NCBI RefSeq assembly: GCF_023822065.1
Contig: NZ_CP084930.1
Location: forward strand, 1,442,001-1,506,000
Direction of reading: 5' to 3'
Length of the DNA: 64,000 nucleotides
DNA from: Sphingomonas morindae
Lineage (GTDB): Bacteria > Pseudomonadota > Alphaproteobacteria > Sphingomonadales > Sphingomonadaceae
This document shows positions 17,511-29,891 of this stretch, piece by piece. Position numbers and translations under genes: made by a program. The notes below the pieces were generated by a model. The model was given only the letters and a program-made list of their open reading frames with translations. It was not told the DNA's origin and did no database searches. Position 1 is the stretch's first letter, and every line of letters starts with the position of its first letter.

Positions 17511-18728
17511 TCAGCCCTGGGCGAGCAGCGCCTGCTCGCGCTCGGCCATATAGTCGCGCGTGATCGGCAGGCTGTGCCGGTTGCGCGCGAATTGCAGCTG
17601 GAAATTGACCATGTCGGCATGGCGGAAGGCGGTGCAGGCGCCGGCGAGATAGAAGCGCCACATGCGGTAGAAGCGCGCATCGTACATGCGCTCGATCTCC
17701 GCGCGGGCGGCGCCGGTGCGCGCATACCAGTGCGCCAGCGTCAGCCCGTAATGGAAGCGCAGCACCTCGACATCGGTGAGCGCGAGATGCGCCTTCTCGC
17801 TGGCCGCGACGGTTTCCGACAGCGCCGGGATATAGCCGCCGGGGAAGATATATTTGGCGGTGAAGCTGTCGGTGTAGCTGGGCGGCCCGAGCCGGCCGAT
17901 GGTGTGGACCAGCGCCACGCCATCCTCGGTCAGGAGATCGTGGACGCGCTCGAAATAGGCGCGGAAGTGCGGCGCGCCGACATGCTCGAACATGCCGACC
18001 GAGACGATGCGATCGAACCGGCCCTCGAGCTGGCGGTAATCGATCAGCTCGAAGCGGACGCGATCCGCCACGCCGGCGGCGCTGGCGCGCTCGCGCGCGA
18101 TCTTGAGCTGCTCCTCCGACAAAGTGATGCCGAGCACATCGACATCGGCGACGCGGTTCAGATACAGCGCCATGCCGCCCCAGCCGCAGCCGATATCGAG
18201 CACGCGCTGGCCGGGTCGGAGATCGAGCTTGGCGGCGATATGCGCCTTCTTGGCGAGCTGCGCCTGATCCAGATCGGTCTCGCCGCCGGCGAAATAGGCG
18301 CAGCTATATTGCCGGTCGCGATCGAGGAACAGCTCGTAGAGACGGGCCGAGAGATCGTAATGATGGGCGACGTTGCGCTTCGCCTGGATCAGCGAATTGG
18401 CGCGGAACAGGCGCATCAGCAGCGGCGACTCGCCGATCGCCAGCGCGCCGCGGACATGGCGCTCCCAGCTGATGTTGAAGCGGAAGAGATCGAGAAAGGC
18501 GAGGATGTCGTCGCCCTCCACCTCGATCCGGTGATCCATATAGGCTTCCGGAAAGCCGAGCACCGGCCGCCGCATGATGTCCAGGGGGACTTTCGCGTCG
18601 GCGAACCGGATATGGACGGGCGCGCGCCCCGGATCGGGGCTGCCATAGCGATGCGTCGTGCCGCTCGCCTCGGTCACCACCAGTTCGCCGGTGGTGATCA
18701 GGCGGCGCAGATAGGTGTCGAGTAACAT
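17511..18728 (-). CDS. cfa: Cyclopropane-fatty-acyl-phospholipid synthase
   Basis: 405 residues. It uses SAM to add a methylene bridge to unsaturated acyl chains of membrane phospholipids. Seen: KRNVAHHYDLSARLYELFLD, the SAM loop VLDIGCGWGGMALYL, GITLSEEQL, SVGMFEHVG with the active-site Glu/His region, and KYIFPGGYIPAL. The N-terminal lipid-binding region (residues 1-110) is complete. Upstream is a 42-bp gap to rlmN on the same strand, so co-transcription is possible. Confidence 0.95.
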   Translation of the reverse strand: MLLDTYLRRLITTGELVVTEASGTTHRYGSPDPGRAPVHIRFADAKVPLDIMRRPVLGFPEAYMDHRIEVEGDDILAFLDLFRFNISWERHVRGALAIGESPLLMRLFRANSLIQAKRNVAHHYDLSARLYELFLDRDRQYSCAYFAGGETDLDQAQLAKKAHIAAKLDLRPGQRVLDIGCGWGGMALYLNRVADVDVLGITLSEEQLKIARERASAAGVADRVRFELIDYRQLEGRFDRIVSVGMFEHVGAPHFRAYFERVHDLLTEDGVALVHTIGRLGPPSYTDSFTAKYIFPGGYIPALSETVAASEKAHLALTDVEVLRFHYGLTLAHWYARTGAARAEIERMYDARFYRMWRFYLAGACTAFRHADMVNFQLQFARNRHSLPITRDYMAEREQALLAQG

Positions 18729-18770
18729 TTCGGGGCCGTCTGTAGGCGCAGGCGGCCGCCGCTGACAAGC

Positions 18771-19976
18771 TCAGTCGAGCGCGGCCTGTTTTTCGGCGGC
18801 GATCCGATCCAGCTCGGCGCGGCTCTTGCGCTCGGCGGCCGATTTCAGCTGGCCGCAGGCGGCCATGATGTCGCGGCCGCGCGGGGTGCGGACCGGCGCC
18901 GAGATGCCGGCCTGGAAGACGATCTCCGAAAAGGCGCGGACCCGCTCGGGCGTCGAGGTTTCGTAGGGCGCGCCGGGCCAGGGATTGAAGGGGATGAGGT
19001 TGACCTTGGCCGGCAGGCGATAGTGGCGCAGCAGGCGCACCAGCTCGCGCGCGTCGGCGTCGCTGTCATTCTTGTCCTTCAGCATCACATATTCGAAGGT
19101 GATGCGGCGGGCATTGTTGGCGCCCGGATAGGCGGCGCAGGCGGCGAGCAGATCGTCGATGCCATATTTCTTGTTGAGCGGCACGATCTCGTCGCGCACC
19201 GCCTTGGTGACGGCGTGGAGCGACACGGCGAGATTGACGCCGATCTCCTCGCCGGCGCGCGCCATCATCGGCACCACGCCCGAGGTGGACAGGGTGATTC
19301 GCCGCTTGGACAAAGCGAGCCCGTCGCCGTCCATCACGATCCGCAGCGCATCGCGCACGGCATCGAAATTGTAGAGCGGCTCGCCCATGCCCATCAGCAC
19401 GATATTGGTGAGGAGCCGCCCCTCGGGCTGGCTCGGCCACTCGCCCAGCGCATCGCGCGCGAGCATCACCTGGCCGACGATCTCGCCCGCCGTCAGGTTG
19501 CGGACCAGCTTCATCGTGCCGGTGAAGCAGAAGCGGCAGTTGAGCGTGCAGCCGACCTGGCTCGACACGCACAGGGTGCCGCGATCCGCATCGGGAATGA
19601 AGACCATTTCGAAATCATGGCCGTCATGGCTGCGCAACAGCCATTTGCGCGTGCCGTCGGTGGAAAGCTGCGCGGTCACCACCTCGGGGCGGGTGATGAC
19701 GAAATGCTCGGCGAGCCAGGGATGCTGCGCCTTGGCGATATCCGTCATGCCCGTGAAATCGGTGACGCCGCGATTATAGATCCAGTGCCACAGCTGCTTG
19801 GCGCGCAGCTTGGCCTGGCGCGCCTCCAGCCCGCGGGCGAGCAGCGCCTCGCGAATCGCCTCGCGCGAGAGACCGACAAGATCGATCCGCCCGTCGGCGC
19901 GCGGCGATTCGGCGCGCGGCACCGGCACGGGATCGACATGGCCGGGAATCGGCATCAGGGCTTCGACGGTCTGCAT
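18771..19976 (-). CDS. rlmN: 23S rRNA A2503 / tRNA A37 C2-methyltransferase
   Basis: About 401 residues. Radical-SAM enzyme that methylates C2 of adenosine 2503 in 23S rRNA and A37 in some tRNAs. Seen: [10 protein letters not shown], the CxxxCxxC cluster motif; [11 protein letters not shown]; and the C-terminal DIMAACGQL with the conserved catalytic Cys. The frame opens at GTG 19985, but ATG 19976 is preferred because TATGTG (19983-19988) lies exactly 6 nt upstream of it, the spacing seen before many starts in this window. Confidence 0.96.
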   Translation of the reverse strand: MQTVEALMPIPGHVDPVPVPRAESPRADGRIDLVGLSREAIREALLARGLEARQAKLRAKQLWHWIYNRGVTDFTGMTDIAKAQHPWLAEHFVITRPEVVTAQLSTDGTRKWLLRSHDGHDFEMVFIPDADRGTLCVSSQVGCTLNCRFCFTGTMKLVRNLTAGEIVGQVMLARDALGEWPSQPEGRLLTNIVLMGMGEPLYNFDAVRDALRIVMDGDGLALSKRRITLSTSGVVPMMARAGEEIGVNLAVSLHAVTKAVRDEIVPLNKKYGIDDLLAACAAYPGANNARRITFEYVMLKDKNDSDADARELVRLLRHYRLPAKVNLIPFNPWPGAPYETSTPERVRAFSEIVFQAGISAPVRTPRGRDIMAACGQLKSAAERKSRAELDRIAAEKQAALD

Positions 19977-20124
19977 CGCGGCCACATAGGCCAGACGGGC
20001 CCGATTTTCCAGTCGCGCGCCGCCGTCATCCCTCCGTCGAACCGCTCCTTTCGCCGCGTCGATGTTGAAGCTTCGGCAAGGCTTTGGGCATAAGACGCGG
20101 GTGAATCATCGGGTGGGGTACCTT

Positions 20125-20211
20125 ATGCTGTTCCAGATCGCCGCTTCGACCATGGGCTCGGTCATCGCGCTCTCCTTCCTGTCGCTCTACCGCCAGGCCG
20201 GCCGGATCTGA
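20125..20211 (+). CDS. Possible 28-residue membrane peptide
   Basis: A short frame, ATG 20125 to TGA 20211, encodes one hydrophobic stretch (MLFQIAASTMGSVIALSF) and a short basic tail (YRQAGRI), the profile of a single-pass small membrane protein. GTG 20101 in frame would add eight residues. GGTGGGG lies 7-8 nt upstream of the ATG. It occupies the otherwise empty space between divergent rlmN and the IalB-like gene. No family is recognised; it may be chance. Confidence 0.35.
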   Translation: MLFQIAASTMGSVIALSFLSLYRQAGRI

Positions 20212-20227
20212 TCGCGCGCGGCGGCGC

Positions 20228-20731
20228 TCACCGCCCGGGGGGGCAGGCGAGCATCGCCGCGTCGATCGCGCTGGCCGCGCCGCGCAGCCGATAGACATCG
20301 GCATAGGCGCGGCCATCCTCGGCGACGGTCGAAACGCTCATCGAACTGCCCGAGCGCATCGCCGCGACGATCGCCGCATCCGCGCGGCGATCGGCCGCCC
20401 AGGCGCGTCCGGCCGCCACCACCAGCCGGAAGCCGCTATCGCCGATGCTCAGCGTCACCGGCGCGGCGGGCTGATGGCCGCGACTCAGCCGCACCGAGAG
20501 CTGGGCGCGGATGCGCTGCGCCGGGAAGGCGGCGACGCTCGCCACCGCGCCGAGGCCGAAGGCGCTGGTGCCGGGCGGCGGCTCGGCCATGGCGAAGCAC
20601 CGGTCCGACGCCGGCTCGCGAAACGCGGCCCAATCGTGGAACACGCCCAATGTCTCGCGCGCCGGTGCCGCCGCCACGAGCAGCACCAGCGCCAGCGCCG
20701 CCCGCTTATGGTTTACGCGAGGTTCAGGCAC
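20228..20731 (-). CDS. Secreted protein, invasion-associated locus B (IalB)-like
   Basis: About 167 residues starting at GTG 20731. A short basic stretch and hydrophobic core (ALALVLLVAAAPA) form a signal peptide. The mature part opens LGVFHDWAAFREP, contains two Cys far apart (RCFAM and the C-terminal MLACPP), and has beta-rich text such as LSIGDSGFRLVV. This resembles IalB-type periplasmic proteins, which begin with a similar GVFxDW segment. The assignment is by pattern only. The frame runs on upstream across dnaN, but that part is a shadow. Confidence 0.55.
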   Translation of the reverse strand: MPEPRVNHKRAALALVLLVAAAPARETLGVFHDWAAFREPASDRCFAMAEPPPGTSAFGLGAVASVAAFPAQRIRAQLSVRLSRGHQPAAPVTLSIGDSGFRLVVAAGRAWAADRRADAAIVAAMRSGSSMSVSTVAEDGRAYADVYRLRGAASAIDAAMLACPPGR

Positions 20732-20806
20732 GGCTTGCCAGGGCGGGGACGCGCCGCCGCGCGATCTGCGCGCGCGGCGCCTGTCCATGGTCCACGGGAG
20801 TTGCTT

Positions 20807-21382
20807 ATGCGTTTGCGCACGTCCACCTTCATCCTCGCCCTGCCGCTTGCGCTTGGCGCGGCGCCGGCCTTTGCGCAACAGGCACCCTTCACCGGCGCGC
20901 GCGTGGAAGGGCTGATCGGCTGGGACCGGCTCCAGAACAACGGCCATAGCGACGATATCGTCTATGGCGTCCAGGGCGGCTACGACGTGCAGATGGGCCC
21001 GGCGCTGGTCGGCATCGAGGGCGGCATCGACGACAGCAACAACAAGAGCTGCTTCGGCGCCCGCACCGCCGCGGATCCGCGCGTCTGCGCCAAGGCCGCG
21101 CGCGATCTCTATATCGGGGCGCGGGTCGGCAAGGTGCTGACGCCGCGCGCGCTGATCTATGCCAAGGCCGGCTACACCAATGCCCGCGTCAAGGAGACGC
21201 TGAACGACGGCGATACCCAGGCGACGCTGTTCCACACCGATCTCGACGGCGTGCGGCTCGGCGCGGGCGCGGAATATGCGGTCGGCCCCAATTCCTACCT
21301 CAAGGCCGAATATCGCTATTCCAATTACGAGCGCGGGTTCAGCCGCAACCAGCTGGTCGCCGGGTTCGGCTTCCGCTTCTGA
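20807..21382 (+). CDS. Outer-membrane beta-barrel protein (porin-like)
   Basis: 191 residues. Signal peptide MRLRTSTFILALPLALGAAP with a cleavage site after AFA. The mature chain alternates polar and hydrophobic residues with many Gly and aromatic residues (YGVQGGYDVQMG, RVGKVLTPRALIYAKAGY, EYRYSNYERGFS) and ends in FGFRF, the terminal aromatic signature recognised by the BAM complex. The OmpA-like eight-stranded barrel family fits the length. GGGAG is 6 nt before ATG 20807. Function beyond a small barrel is not determined. Confidence 0.85.
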   Translation: MRLRTSTFILALPLALGAAPAFAQQAPFTGARVEGLIGWDRLQNNGHSDDIVYGVQGGYDVQMGPALVGIEGGIDDSNNKSCFGARTAADPRVCAKAARDLYIGARVGKVLTPRALIYAKAGYTNARVKETLNDGDTQATLFHTDLDGVRLGAGAEYAVGPNSYLKAEYRYSNYERGFSRNQLVAGFGFRF

Positions 21383-21490
21383 TCGCCCGCCGAGCGGTGC
21401 CGGCGCCGCCCATCGGATCGCACGCGGTTTGATGTGGCGGCGGCGCGGGCAGGCGCTATAAACACGGTCCGACATGATTGGGGTGGGTTG

Positions 21491-22609
21491 ATGAAGGCGA
21501 CGATTGAACGGGCTGCACTGCTGAAGGGGCTTAGCCATGTGCAGTCGGTGGTGGAGCGCAGGAACACCATCCCGATCCTCTCCAACGTGCTGCTCGATGC
21601 CGCCGCCGGCGGCGGGCTGAAGCTGATGGCCACCGATCTCGACCTGCAGATCGTCGAGACCGTCGCCGCCGCGGTCGACCAGCCGGGCGCGACCACTGTC
21701 TCCGCCCACACGCTGTTCGATATCGTGCGCAAGCTGCCCGAGGGCGCGCAGGTCCAGCTTTCGGCGGCCGACGGCAAGATGCTGGTCGCCGCCGGCCGCG
21801 CCCGCTTCAACCTCGCCACCCTGCCGCGCGACGATTTCCCGGTGATCGCCGAGGGCGATCTGCCCACCCAGTTCGAGCTGCCCGCGGCGATGCTGCGCCA
21901 GATCATCGACAAGACGCGCTTCGCCATCTCCACCGAGGAGACGCGCTATTATCTCAACGGCATCTACCTCCATGTCGCCGAGGAAGGCCCGTCCGGCCCG
22001 GTGCTGAAGGCGGCCGCCACCGACGGCCATCGCCTGGCGCGCGTGACGGTGCCGGCGCCCGCCGGCGCCGAGGCGATGCCCGGCGTGATCGTGCCGCGCA
22101 AGTGCGTGGCCGAACTGCGCAAGCTTCTGGACGAGGTGGACGGCACCGTCGACCTCTCGCTGTCCGCCACCAAGATCCGCTTCGGGCTGGGCACCGCCAT
22201 CCTCACCTCCAAGCTGATCGACGGCACCTTCCCCGATTATTCGCGCGTGATCCCCACCGCCAACGACAAGCTGCTCAAGATCGACCCCAAGAGCTTCGCG
22301 CAGGGGGTGGACCGGGTGGCCACGATCGCCAGCGAGAAGACGCGCGCGGTGAAGATGACGCTGGACCGCGACAAGGTGGTGCTCTCCGTCACCAGCCCCG
22401 AAAACGGCACCGCCGCCGAGGAAGTGCCCGGCGACTATACCGCGCTGGGCTTCGATATCGGCTTCAACGCGCGCTATCTGATGGACATTCTCGGCCAGAT
22501 CGACGGCGATCTGGTGGAGGTGCACCTCGCCGACGCGGCCGCGCCCACGCTGATCCGCGAGAATGACAAGGCGGCCGCCTTGTACGTGCTGATGCCGATG
22601 CGCGTCTGA
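21491..22609 (+). CDS. dnaN: DNA polymerase III beta sliding clamp
   Basis: 372 residues, full length. Forms the ring clamp for replicative polymerase. Seen: the N-terminal MKATIERAALLKGL, NTIPILSNVLLDA, the central TEETRYYLNGIYLH and TDGHRLARV, and a C-terminal ALYVLMPMRV in place of the usual YVVMPMRL end that contacts clients. GGGTGGG lies just upstream of ATG 21491, and TATAAA at about 21459 could be its -10. It heads a run with the MHS transporter, recF and gyrB. dnaA is not adjacent, as usual in this class. Confidence 0.97.
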   Translation: MKATIERAALLKGLSHVQSVVERRNTIPILSNVLLDAAAGGGLKLMATDLDLQIVETVAAAVDQPGATTVSAHTLFDIVRKLPEGAQVQLSAADGKMLVAAGRARFNLATLPRDDFPVIAEGDLPTQFELPAAMLRQIIDKTRFAISTEETRYYLNGIYLHVAEEGPSGPVLKAAATDGHRLARVTVPAPAGAEAMPGVIVPRKCVAELRKLLDEVDGTVDLSLSATKIRFGLGTAILTSKLIDGTFPDYSRVIPTANDKLLKIDPKSFAQGVDRVATIASEKTRAVKMTLDRDKVVLSVTSPENGTAAEEVPGDYTALGFDIGFNARYLMDILGQIDGDLVEVHLADAAAPTLIRENDKAAALYVLMPMRV

Positions 22610-22643
22610 TCCGGCGGGCGGAGCGAGCGCGGCGGCGGCGGCG

Positions 22644-23936
22644 ATGAGCGTGTCCGTCCCCCTCTCGACCGGCGCGCGGCTCCGGTCGATCCTGGGCGGC
22701 GCGGCGGGCAATCTGGTCGAGTGGTACGACTGGTACGCCTATTCGGCCTTCGCGCTCTATTTCGCGCACATCTTCTTCCCGAGCGGCGATCGCACCGCGC
22801 AGCTGCTCAACACCGCCGCGATCTTCGCGCTCGGCTTCGTCATGCGGCCGCTGGGCGGGTGGATCATGGGCCGCTTCGCCGATCGGCGCGGCCGCAAGGC
22901 GGGGCTGACGCTTTCGGTGACGCTGATGTGCGCGGGATCGCTGCTGATCGCGCTGTGCCCGCCCTATGCCCGTATCGGCGCCGCCGCGCCCGCGCTGCTG
23001 GTGCTGGCGCGCCTGCTCCAGGGGCTCAGCGTCGGCGGCGAATATGGCGCCAGCGCGACCTATCTGTCCGAGATGGCCGGCCGCGCGCATCGCGGATTCT
23101 GGAGCAGCTTCCAATATGTCACGCTGATCGGCGGGCAATTGCTGGCGCTGGCGCTGCTCCTGGTGCTGCAGGCGCTGCTGAGCCCGGCGCAGATGGATGG
23201 CTGGGGCTGGCGTGTGCCCTTCGCGATCGGCGCGCTGCTGGCGCTGCTGGTGTGGCGGATGCGGCGCGGCCTGGCCGAGACCGAGAGCTTCCGCCGCGCC
23301 GAACGCGCCGCCGCCCCGCGCGGCGCGCTCGCCGATCTGTTCGGCCGCCACCGCCGCGAGACCGCGCTGGTGCTCGCGCTCACCGCCGGGGGTACGCTCG
23401 CCTTCTACGCCTATTCCATCTACATGCAGAAATTCCTCGCCAACACGGCGGGACTGCCGCCGGCGGTGGCGAGCGCGATCATGGCCTGGGCGCTGCTGCT
23501 CTACGCGCTGCTCCAGCCCGCCTTCGGGGCGCTCAGCGATCGGATCGGGCGCAAGCCGCTGCTGCTGGGCTTCTCGATCGGCGGCGCGCTGCTGACCGTG
23601 CCCGTCTTCACGCTGCTGGAGACGGTGCGATCGCCGCTGATCGCCTTCGCGCTGGTGATGCTGCTGCTGCTTCTGGTGTCCGGCTACACCGCGATCAACG
23701 CGGTGGTGAAGGCCGAGCTTTTCCCCGCCGCGATCCGCGCCACCGGCGTGGCGCTGCCCTATGCCATCGCCAATGCGCTGTTCGGCGGCACCGCCGAATA
23801 TGTCGCGCTGTGTTTCAAGAATAGCGGGCTGGAGCGCGGCTTCTACTGGTATGTGGCGGGGATGGTGGCTTTGTCGGGGCTGGTCTATGCGCGGATGCGG
23901 GACACGCGCGACGCGAGCCTGATCACCGAGGACTGA
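22644..23936 (+). CDS. MFS transporter, metabolite:H+ symporter (alpha-ketoglutarate permease-like)
   Basis: 430 residues, 12 predicted helices. Seen: [19 protein letters not shown] in helix 1, [18 protein letters not shown] in the loop 2-3 signature, and [18 protein letters not shown] in helix 4. All are typical of the MHS/KgtP branch that takes up organic acids with protons. The exact substrate cannot be read from sequence. It sits between dnaN and recF, 1 nt from recF, which is an unusual insertion into a replication cluster and probably makes recF dependent on its transcript. Confidence 0.9.
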   Translation: MSVSVPLSTGARLRSILGGAAGNLVEWYDWYAYSAFALYFAHIFFPSGDRTAQLLNTAAIFALGFVMRPLGGWIMGRFADRRGRKAGLTLSVTLMCAGSLLIALCPPYARIGAAAPALLVLARLLQGLSVGGEYGASATYLSEMAGRAHRGFWSSFQYVTLIGGQLLALALLLVLQALLSPAQMDGWGWRVPFAIGALLALLVWRMRRGLAETESFRRAERAAAPRGALADLFGRHRRETALVLALTAGGTLAFYAYSIYMQKFLANTAGLPPAVASAIMAWALLLYALLQPAFGALSDRIGRKPLLLGFSIGGALLTVPVFTLLETVRSPLIAFALVMLLLLLVSGYTAINAVVKAELFPAAIRATGVALPYAIANALFGGTAEYVALCFKNSGLERGFYWYVAGMVALSGLVYARMRDTRDASLITED

Positions 23937-23937
23937 C

Positions 23938-25023
23938 ATGGCGGTCGCCCGCCTGACGCTGACCGACTTCCGCTCCTACCCGCTGCTCCAGCTCGCCGTG
24001 CCGCCCGGCTTCGTGGTGCTGACGGGCGAGAATGGCGCGGGCAAGACCAATATATTGGAGGCGGTGTCGCTGCTCGCGCCGGGACGCGGGCTGCGCGGCG
24101 CGGCGCTGGCCGAGATGGCGCGCAGCGACGGCCCCGGCGGTTTCGCCGTCGCCGCGCGGCTGACGGACGCGACCGAGATCGGCACCGGCACGCTCGCCGC
24201 CGCGCCCGAACGCCGGCAGGTGCGCATCAACGCCGCCGCCGCCGCCGCCACCGCGCTTTCGGAACGGCTCTCCGTGCTGTGGCTGACACCCGCCATGGAC
24301 CGGCTGTTCAGCGACAGCGCGGGCGGCCGCCGCCGCTTTCTGGATCGGCTGGTGCTGGCGCTGGAGCCCGGCCATGGCCATCATGCCGCGCGCTACGAGG
24401 CGGCGATGCGCGCGCGCAACAAGCTTCTGGCCGAGCCCGAGGGCGCCGATCCCGCCTGGCTGCGCGCGCTGGAGGCCGGCATGGCCGAGCATGGCGAGGC
24501 GCTGGCGGGCGCGCGCGCGCGGGTGGTGGCGGCGCTGACGGAGCGGCTCGCCGCGGCGCCCGAGGGCCCCTTCGCGCGCGCTGCGCTGGCGCTGGAGGGG
24601 TGGCGCGGCGGCGATCTGGCGGCCGAGCTGCGCGCCGGCCGCGCGCGCGACGCCGCCGCCGGGCGGACGCTCGCCGGGCCGCACCGCAGTGATCTCGCCG
24701 TCACCCATATCGGCAAGGGCCAGCCCGCCGCGCGCTGTTCCACCGGCGAGCAGAAGGCGCTGCTGATCGGGCTGGTGCTCGCCCATGCCGGGCTGGTGGC
24801 GGAGCGGCTCGGCCGGCCGCCGCTGCTGCTGCTGGACGAGGTGGCGGCGCATCTCGACCCCGGCCGCCGCGCCGCGCTGTTCGAGCGGCTGGCGGCGATG
24901 GGCGGCCAGGTCTGGATGACGGGGACCGAGCCCGCTCTGTTCGCCGAACTGCCCGGCGCGACGGCGCGGCTGGCGGTGGCGGACGGCCGTGTGGCGGCCC
25001 TGTCCGGGTCCATTTCGCTTTAG
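23938..25023 (+). CDS. recF: DNA replication and repair protein RecF
   Basis: 361 residues. SMC-like ATPase that loads RecA at gaps with RecO and RecR. Seen: [12 protein letters not shown] at the N-terminus, Walker [24 protein letters not shown], the signature region [10 protein letters not shown] and Walker [14 protein letters not shown]. It starts 1 nt after the transporter stop and is followed 30 bp later by gyrB. Confidence 0.96.
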   Translation: MAVARLTLTDFRSYPLLQLAVPPGFVVLTGENGAGKTNILEAVSLLAPGRGLRGAALAEMARSDGPGGFAVAARLTDATEIGTGTLAAAPERRQVRINAAAAAATALSERLSVLWLTPAMDRLFSDSAGGRRRFLDRLVLALEPGHGHHAARYEAAMRARNKLLAEPEGADPAWLRALEAGMAEHGEALAGARARVVAALTERLAAAPEGPFARAALALEGWRGGDLAAELRAGRARDAAAGRTLAGPHRSDLAVTHIGKGQPAARCSTGEQKALLIGLVLAHAGLVAERLGRPPLLLLDEVAAHLDPGRRAALFERLAAMGGQVWMTGTEPALFAELPGATARLAVADGRVAALSGSISL

Positions 25024-27507
<2,484 letters not shown>

Positions 27508-27550
27508 GGGCGCGCGGCGTGCGCGCGGCGGCCTGGTGGGCGGGCGGACG

Positions 27551-28363
27551 GTGACGGGGCGCGCGGCGGTGGCGGCGGCCCGCCATCTCGGCGAGGCCTG
27601 CCGCGCGGTGCTGGAGACGATCGACCCGCGCGAAAAGGCGATGGCGGCGCGCGCCGCCGCGCGCGCGTGGAGGAGCGGCCGGCTGGCGGCGGGGGGCGCG
27701 ATCGCGCTGCCCGATACGCCGCCGCGCGGGGCGCGTCCCGAATTGCTGCCGCCGGGGCGCATGCCCAAGCGCGGTCGGGCGGGATCGCCGCGCTCGCGCA
27801 TCGCGCTGCTGCATGCGCTGGCCCATATCGAATATGTGGCGATCGACCTCGCCTTCGATTGCGCGGCGCGGTTCGCGGCGGGGCGGCCGCGCGCCTTTGT
27901 CGACGATTGGCTGGGCGTGGGCGCCGACGAGGCGCTGCATTTCTGCCTGCTCGACCGGCGTCTGCGCGCGCTGGGCAGCTTTTATGGCGCGCTCCCCGCC
28001 CATGCCGGCCTGTGGGACGCGGCCGAGCGCACGCGCGCCGATTGCGCCGCGCGGCTCGCGGTGGTGCCGATGGCGCTCGAGGCGCGGGGACTGGACGTGA
28101 CGCCGGCCACCGTCGCCCGCTTCGAGGCGGCCGAGGATCGGCGCTCCGCCGCCATTCTCGCCCGCATCTATCGCGACGAGATCCGCCATGTCGCGATCGG
28201 CCGGCGCTGGTTCGAGGCGGAATGCGGGGCGCGCGGCGCCGAGCCGGTCGCCCTGTGGCGCGCGCTGGTCTCGGACGGATTCCAGGGCATCGTCAAGCCG
28301 CCCTTCAACGCCGCCGCCCGCGCAGAGGCGGGGCTCGTCGCCGCCTATTACGAAGCGCTCTAG
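27551..28363 (+). CDS. DUF455 ferritin-like protein
   Basis: About 270 residues from GTG 27551. Iron-ligand-like pairs are spaced along a helical bundle: HALAHIEYVAIDLA, GADEALHFCLLD and YRDEIRHVAIG, the Glu-x2-His repeats of ferritin-like folds. The C-terminus KPPFNAAARAEAGL is also typical of DUF455. Biological role unknown; a di-iron or ferroxidase activity is a family-level guess. The upstream frame to 27440 is inside gyrB and was discarded. It converges on the flippase gene with 7 bp between stops. Confidence 0.85.
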   Translation: MTGRAAVAAARHLGEACRAVLETIDPREKAMAARAAARAWRSGRLAAGGAIALPDTPPRGARPELLPPGRMPKRGRAGSPRSRIALLHALAHIEYVAIDLAFDCAARFAAGRPRAFVDDWLGVGADEALHFCLLDRRLRALGSFYGALPAHAGLWDAAERTRADCAARLAVVPMALEARGLDVTPATVARFEAAEDRRSAAILARIYRDEIRHVAIGRRWFEAECGARGAEPVALWRALVSDGFQGIVKPPFNAAARAEAGLVAAYYEAL

Positions 28364-28370
28364 CGGCGCG

Positions 28371-29891
28371 TCACGCCGCCGCGGCGGGCTTGGCCTTGAG
28401 GCTGAACAGCATCCGGTCCTCCTGGCCGAAGCCGCGATACCAGATGACCACGCCATAGGCGCCGAGGATGGCGGGCACGCCGAGCAGCAGCTCCAGCCAT
28501 TCGGGCAGCAGCAGCGCCGCCACACCGACCGCCGTGCCCGCCGCCGCCGCCGGGATCAGCGCCCAGCGCCAGCCCGACACGCGGCCGCCGAGCAGGCGGC
28601 GCAGCAGCCCCGCCTTGGCCAGCGAGGCGACGCCGAGGCCGAGCAGCAGCGCGATCGCGGGGCCGGCGGCGGCGATCGGATCGTCGCGCCAGTTCGCCAC
28701 CGGGTGGAGCGTGCGGATCAGCCAGATCAGCACCACCGACAGCAGCGTCTGCGCCACGATCATGGCGATGGAGATCATCAGATTGCGCTTGGCGGCGATA
28801 TAGATCAGCGCCGCTTCGCTGACGACGGCGGTGGCGGCGATCGCCTCCGCCGCGAGCAGCACGCCGAGCGCGCCCGAGCCGCCGACGAATTTGGGGCCGA
28901 CCAGCCCCATCACCGCCTCGCCCGGGATACCCAGCGCGAGCGCGATGCCGACCTGCGCGGCGATGATCCAGAAGCCGACCTGGCGGACCTGCTTGGCCAC
29001 GGCGGCGCGATTATCATCGGCCAGTTCGCGCGTGATGACGGGGCCGAGAATGGGATCGAAGCTGGTCTTGAGCTTCTGCGGCAGCGACGCGACCTGCTGC
29101 GCCACATAGTAGATGCCGACGATCGCCGGCGAGAAGAAGAGGCCGAGAATGGCGATGTCGAGCCGGCGCGAGCCCCATTCGATCGCGTCCGCGCCCGCCA
29201 GCGGCAGGTTGCGGCGCATGATCTTGAGCAGCCGGCGCGGCTGCGGCGCCCAGCCGCGCGGGGGGCCGTAATTGCGCATCAGCGGCACGATCGAGGCGAT
29301 CAGCGCGGCGATGGCGGAGAGGGCATAGCTGAGGATCAGCCCGTCGCGCAGCGAGTAGAAGGACAGGGCCGCCGCCGCGATCGAGATCACCCAGGGCTCG
29401 ATCAGCGAGCGGGCGCGCACCGTGGCGGCGATATCGCCGCGATAGGCCAGGCCCGCCAGCGCGATATCCGACCCCGCCCAGCCGAAGATGGTGAGCGGCA
29501 GCAGCCAATCGAAGCCGTTCAGCTCGCTATTGGGAAAGAGCAGCACCGGCCAGATCATCAGGATCGCGGCGGCCAGCGCCGAGACGATCCAGCCGACCAG
29601 CAGCCCGTCCCACACGACATGGACATGCGGCCGCCGCGTGGTGGCGAGCTGCTGCGCGAGGCCGCGCTTCAGGCCCAGCGTAGCGAGCTGGCCGGCGAAC
29701 TCGACGATGATCGTGGCATAGGCGAAGCGGCCCAGCACCGCCGCGCCATAGATGCGGCCGGCGATGAACAGAAAGGGCAGGCGCGCCGCGAGCCGCAGCA
29801 GGAAGCCGAAGAAATTGGTGCGGCCGCCCTTGGCGAGCGCGGCGATATCGCCCGGACCCTGCGGCTCGCGCGTGCGGCTGAAGGCGTTCAA
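28371..29891 (-). CDS. Polysaccharide flippase (Wzx/MATE-like)
   Basis: 506 residues with about 12-14 helices. The opening region (GRTNFFGFLLRLAARLPFLF, GRIYGAAVLGRFAYA) and TLGLKRGLAQQL fit the oligosaccharide flippase superfamily, which moves polyprenyl-linked repeat units to the periplasm. The only start available at the right place is TTG 29891, whose TTGA overlaps the polA stop. Translation therefore probably depends on ribosomes finishing polA. No polysaccharide genes lie beside it, though the glycan block at 8.5-15.8 kb could use such a flippase. Confidence 0.82.
   Translation of the reverse strand: MNAFSRTREPQGPGDIAALAKGGRTNFFGFLLRLAARLPFLFIAGRIYGAAVLGRFAYATIIVEFAGQLATLGLKRGLAQQLATTRRPHVHVVWDGLLVGWIVSALAAAILMIWPVLLFPNSELNGFDWLLPLTIFGWAGSDIALAGLAYRGDIAATVRARSLIEPWVISIAAAALSFYSLRDGLILSYALSAIAALIASIVPLMRNYGPPRGWAPQPRRLLKIMRRNLPLAGADAIEWGSRRLDIAILGLFFSPAIVGIYYVAQQVASLPQKLKTSFDPILGPVITRELADDNRAAVAKQVRQVGFWIIAAQVGIALALGIPGEAVMGLVGPKFVGGSGALGVLLAAEAIAATAVVSEAALIYIAAKRNLMISIAMIVAQTLLSVVLIWLIRTLHPVANWRDDPIAAAGPAIALLLGLGVASLAKAGLLRRLLGGRVSGWRWALIPAAAAGTAVGVAALLLPEWLELLLGVPAILGAYGVVIWYRGFGQEDRMLFSLKAKPAAAA

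Noticed and set aside
20228-22711. 827-codon minus-strand frame from the IalB-like gene across dnaN
   Set aside because: Only the C-terminal 167 codons show a signal peptide and family pattern. The rest is antisense to the barrel gene and dnaN.
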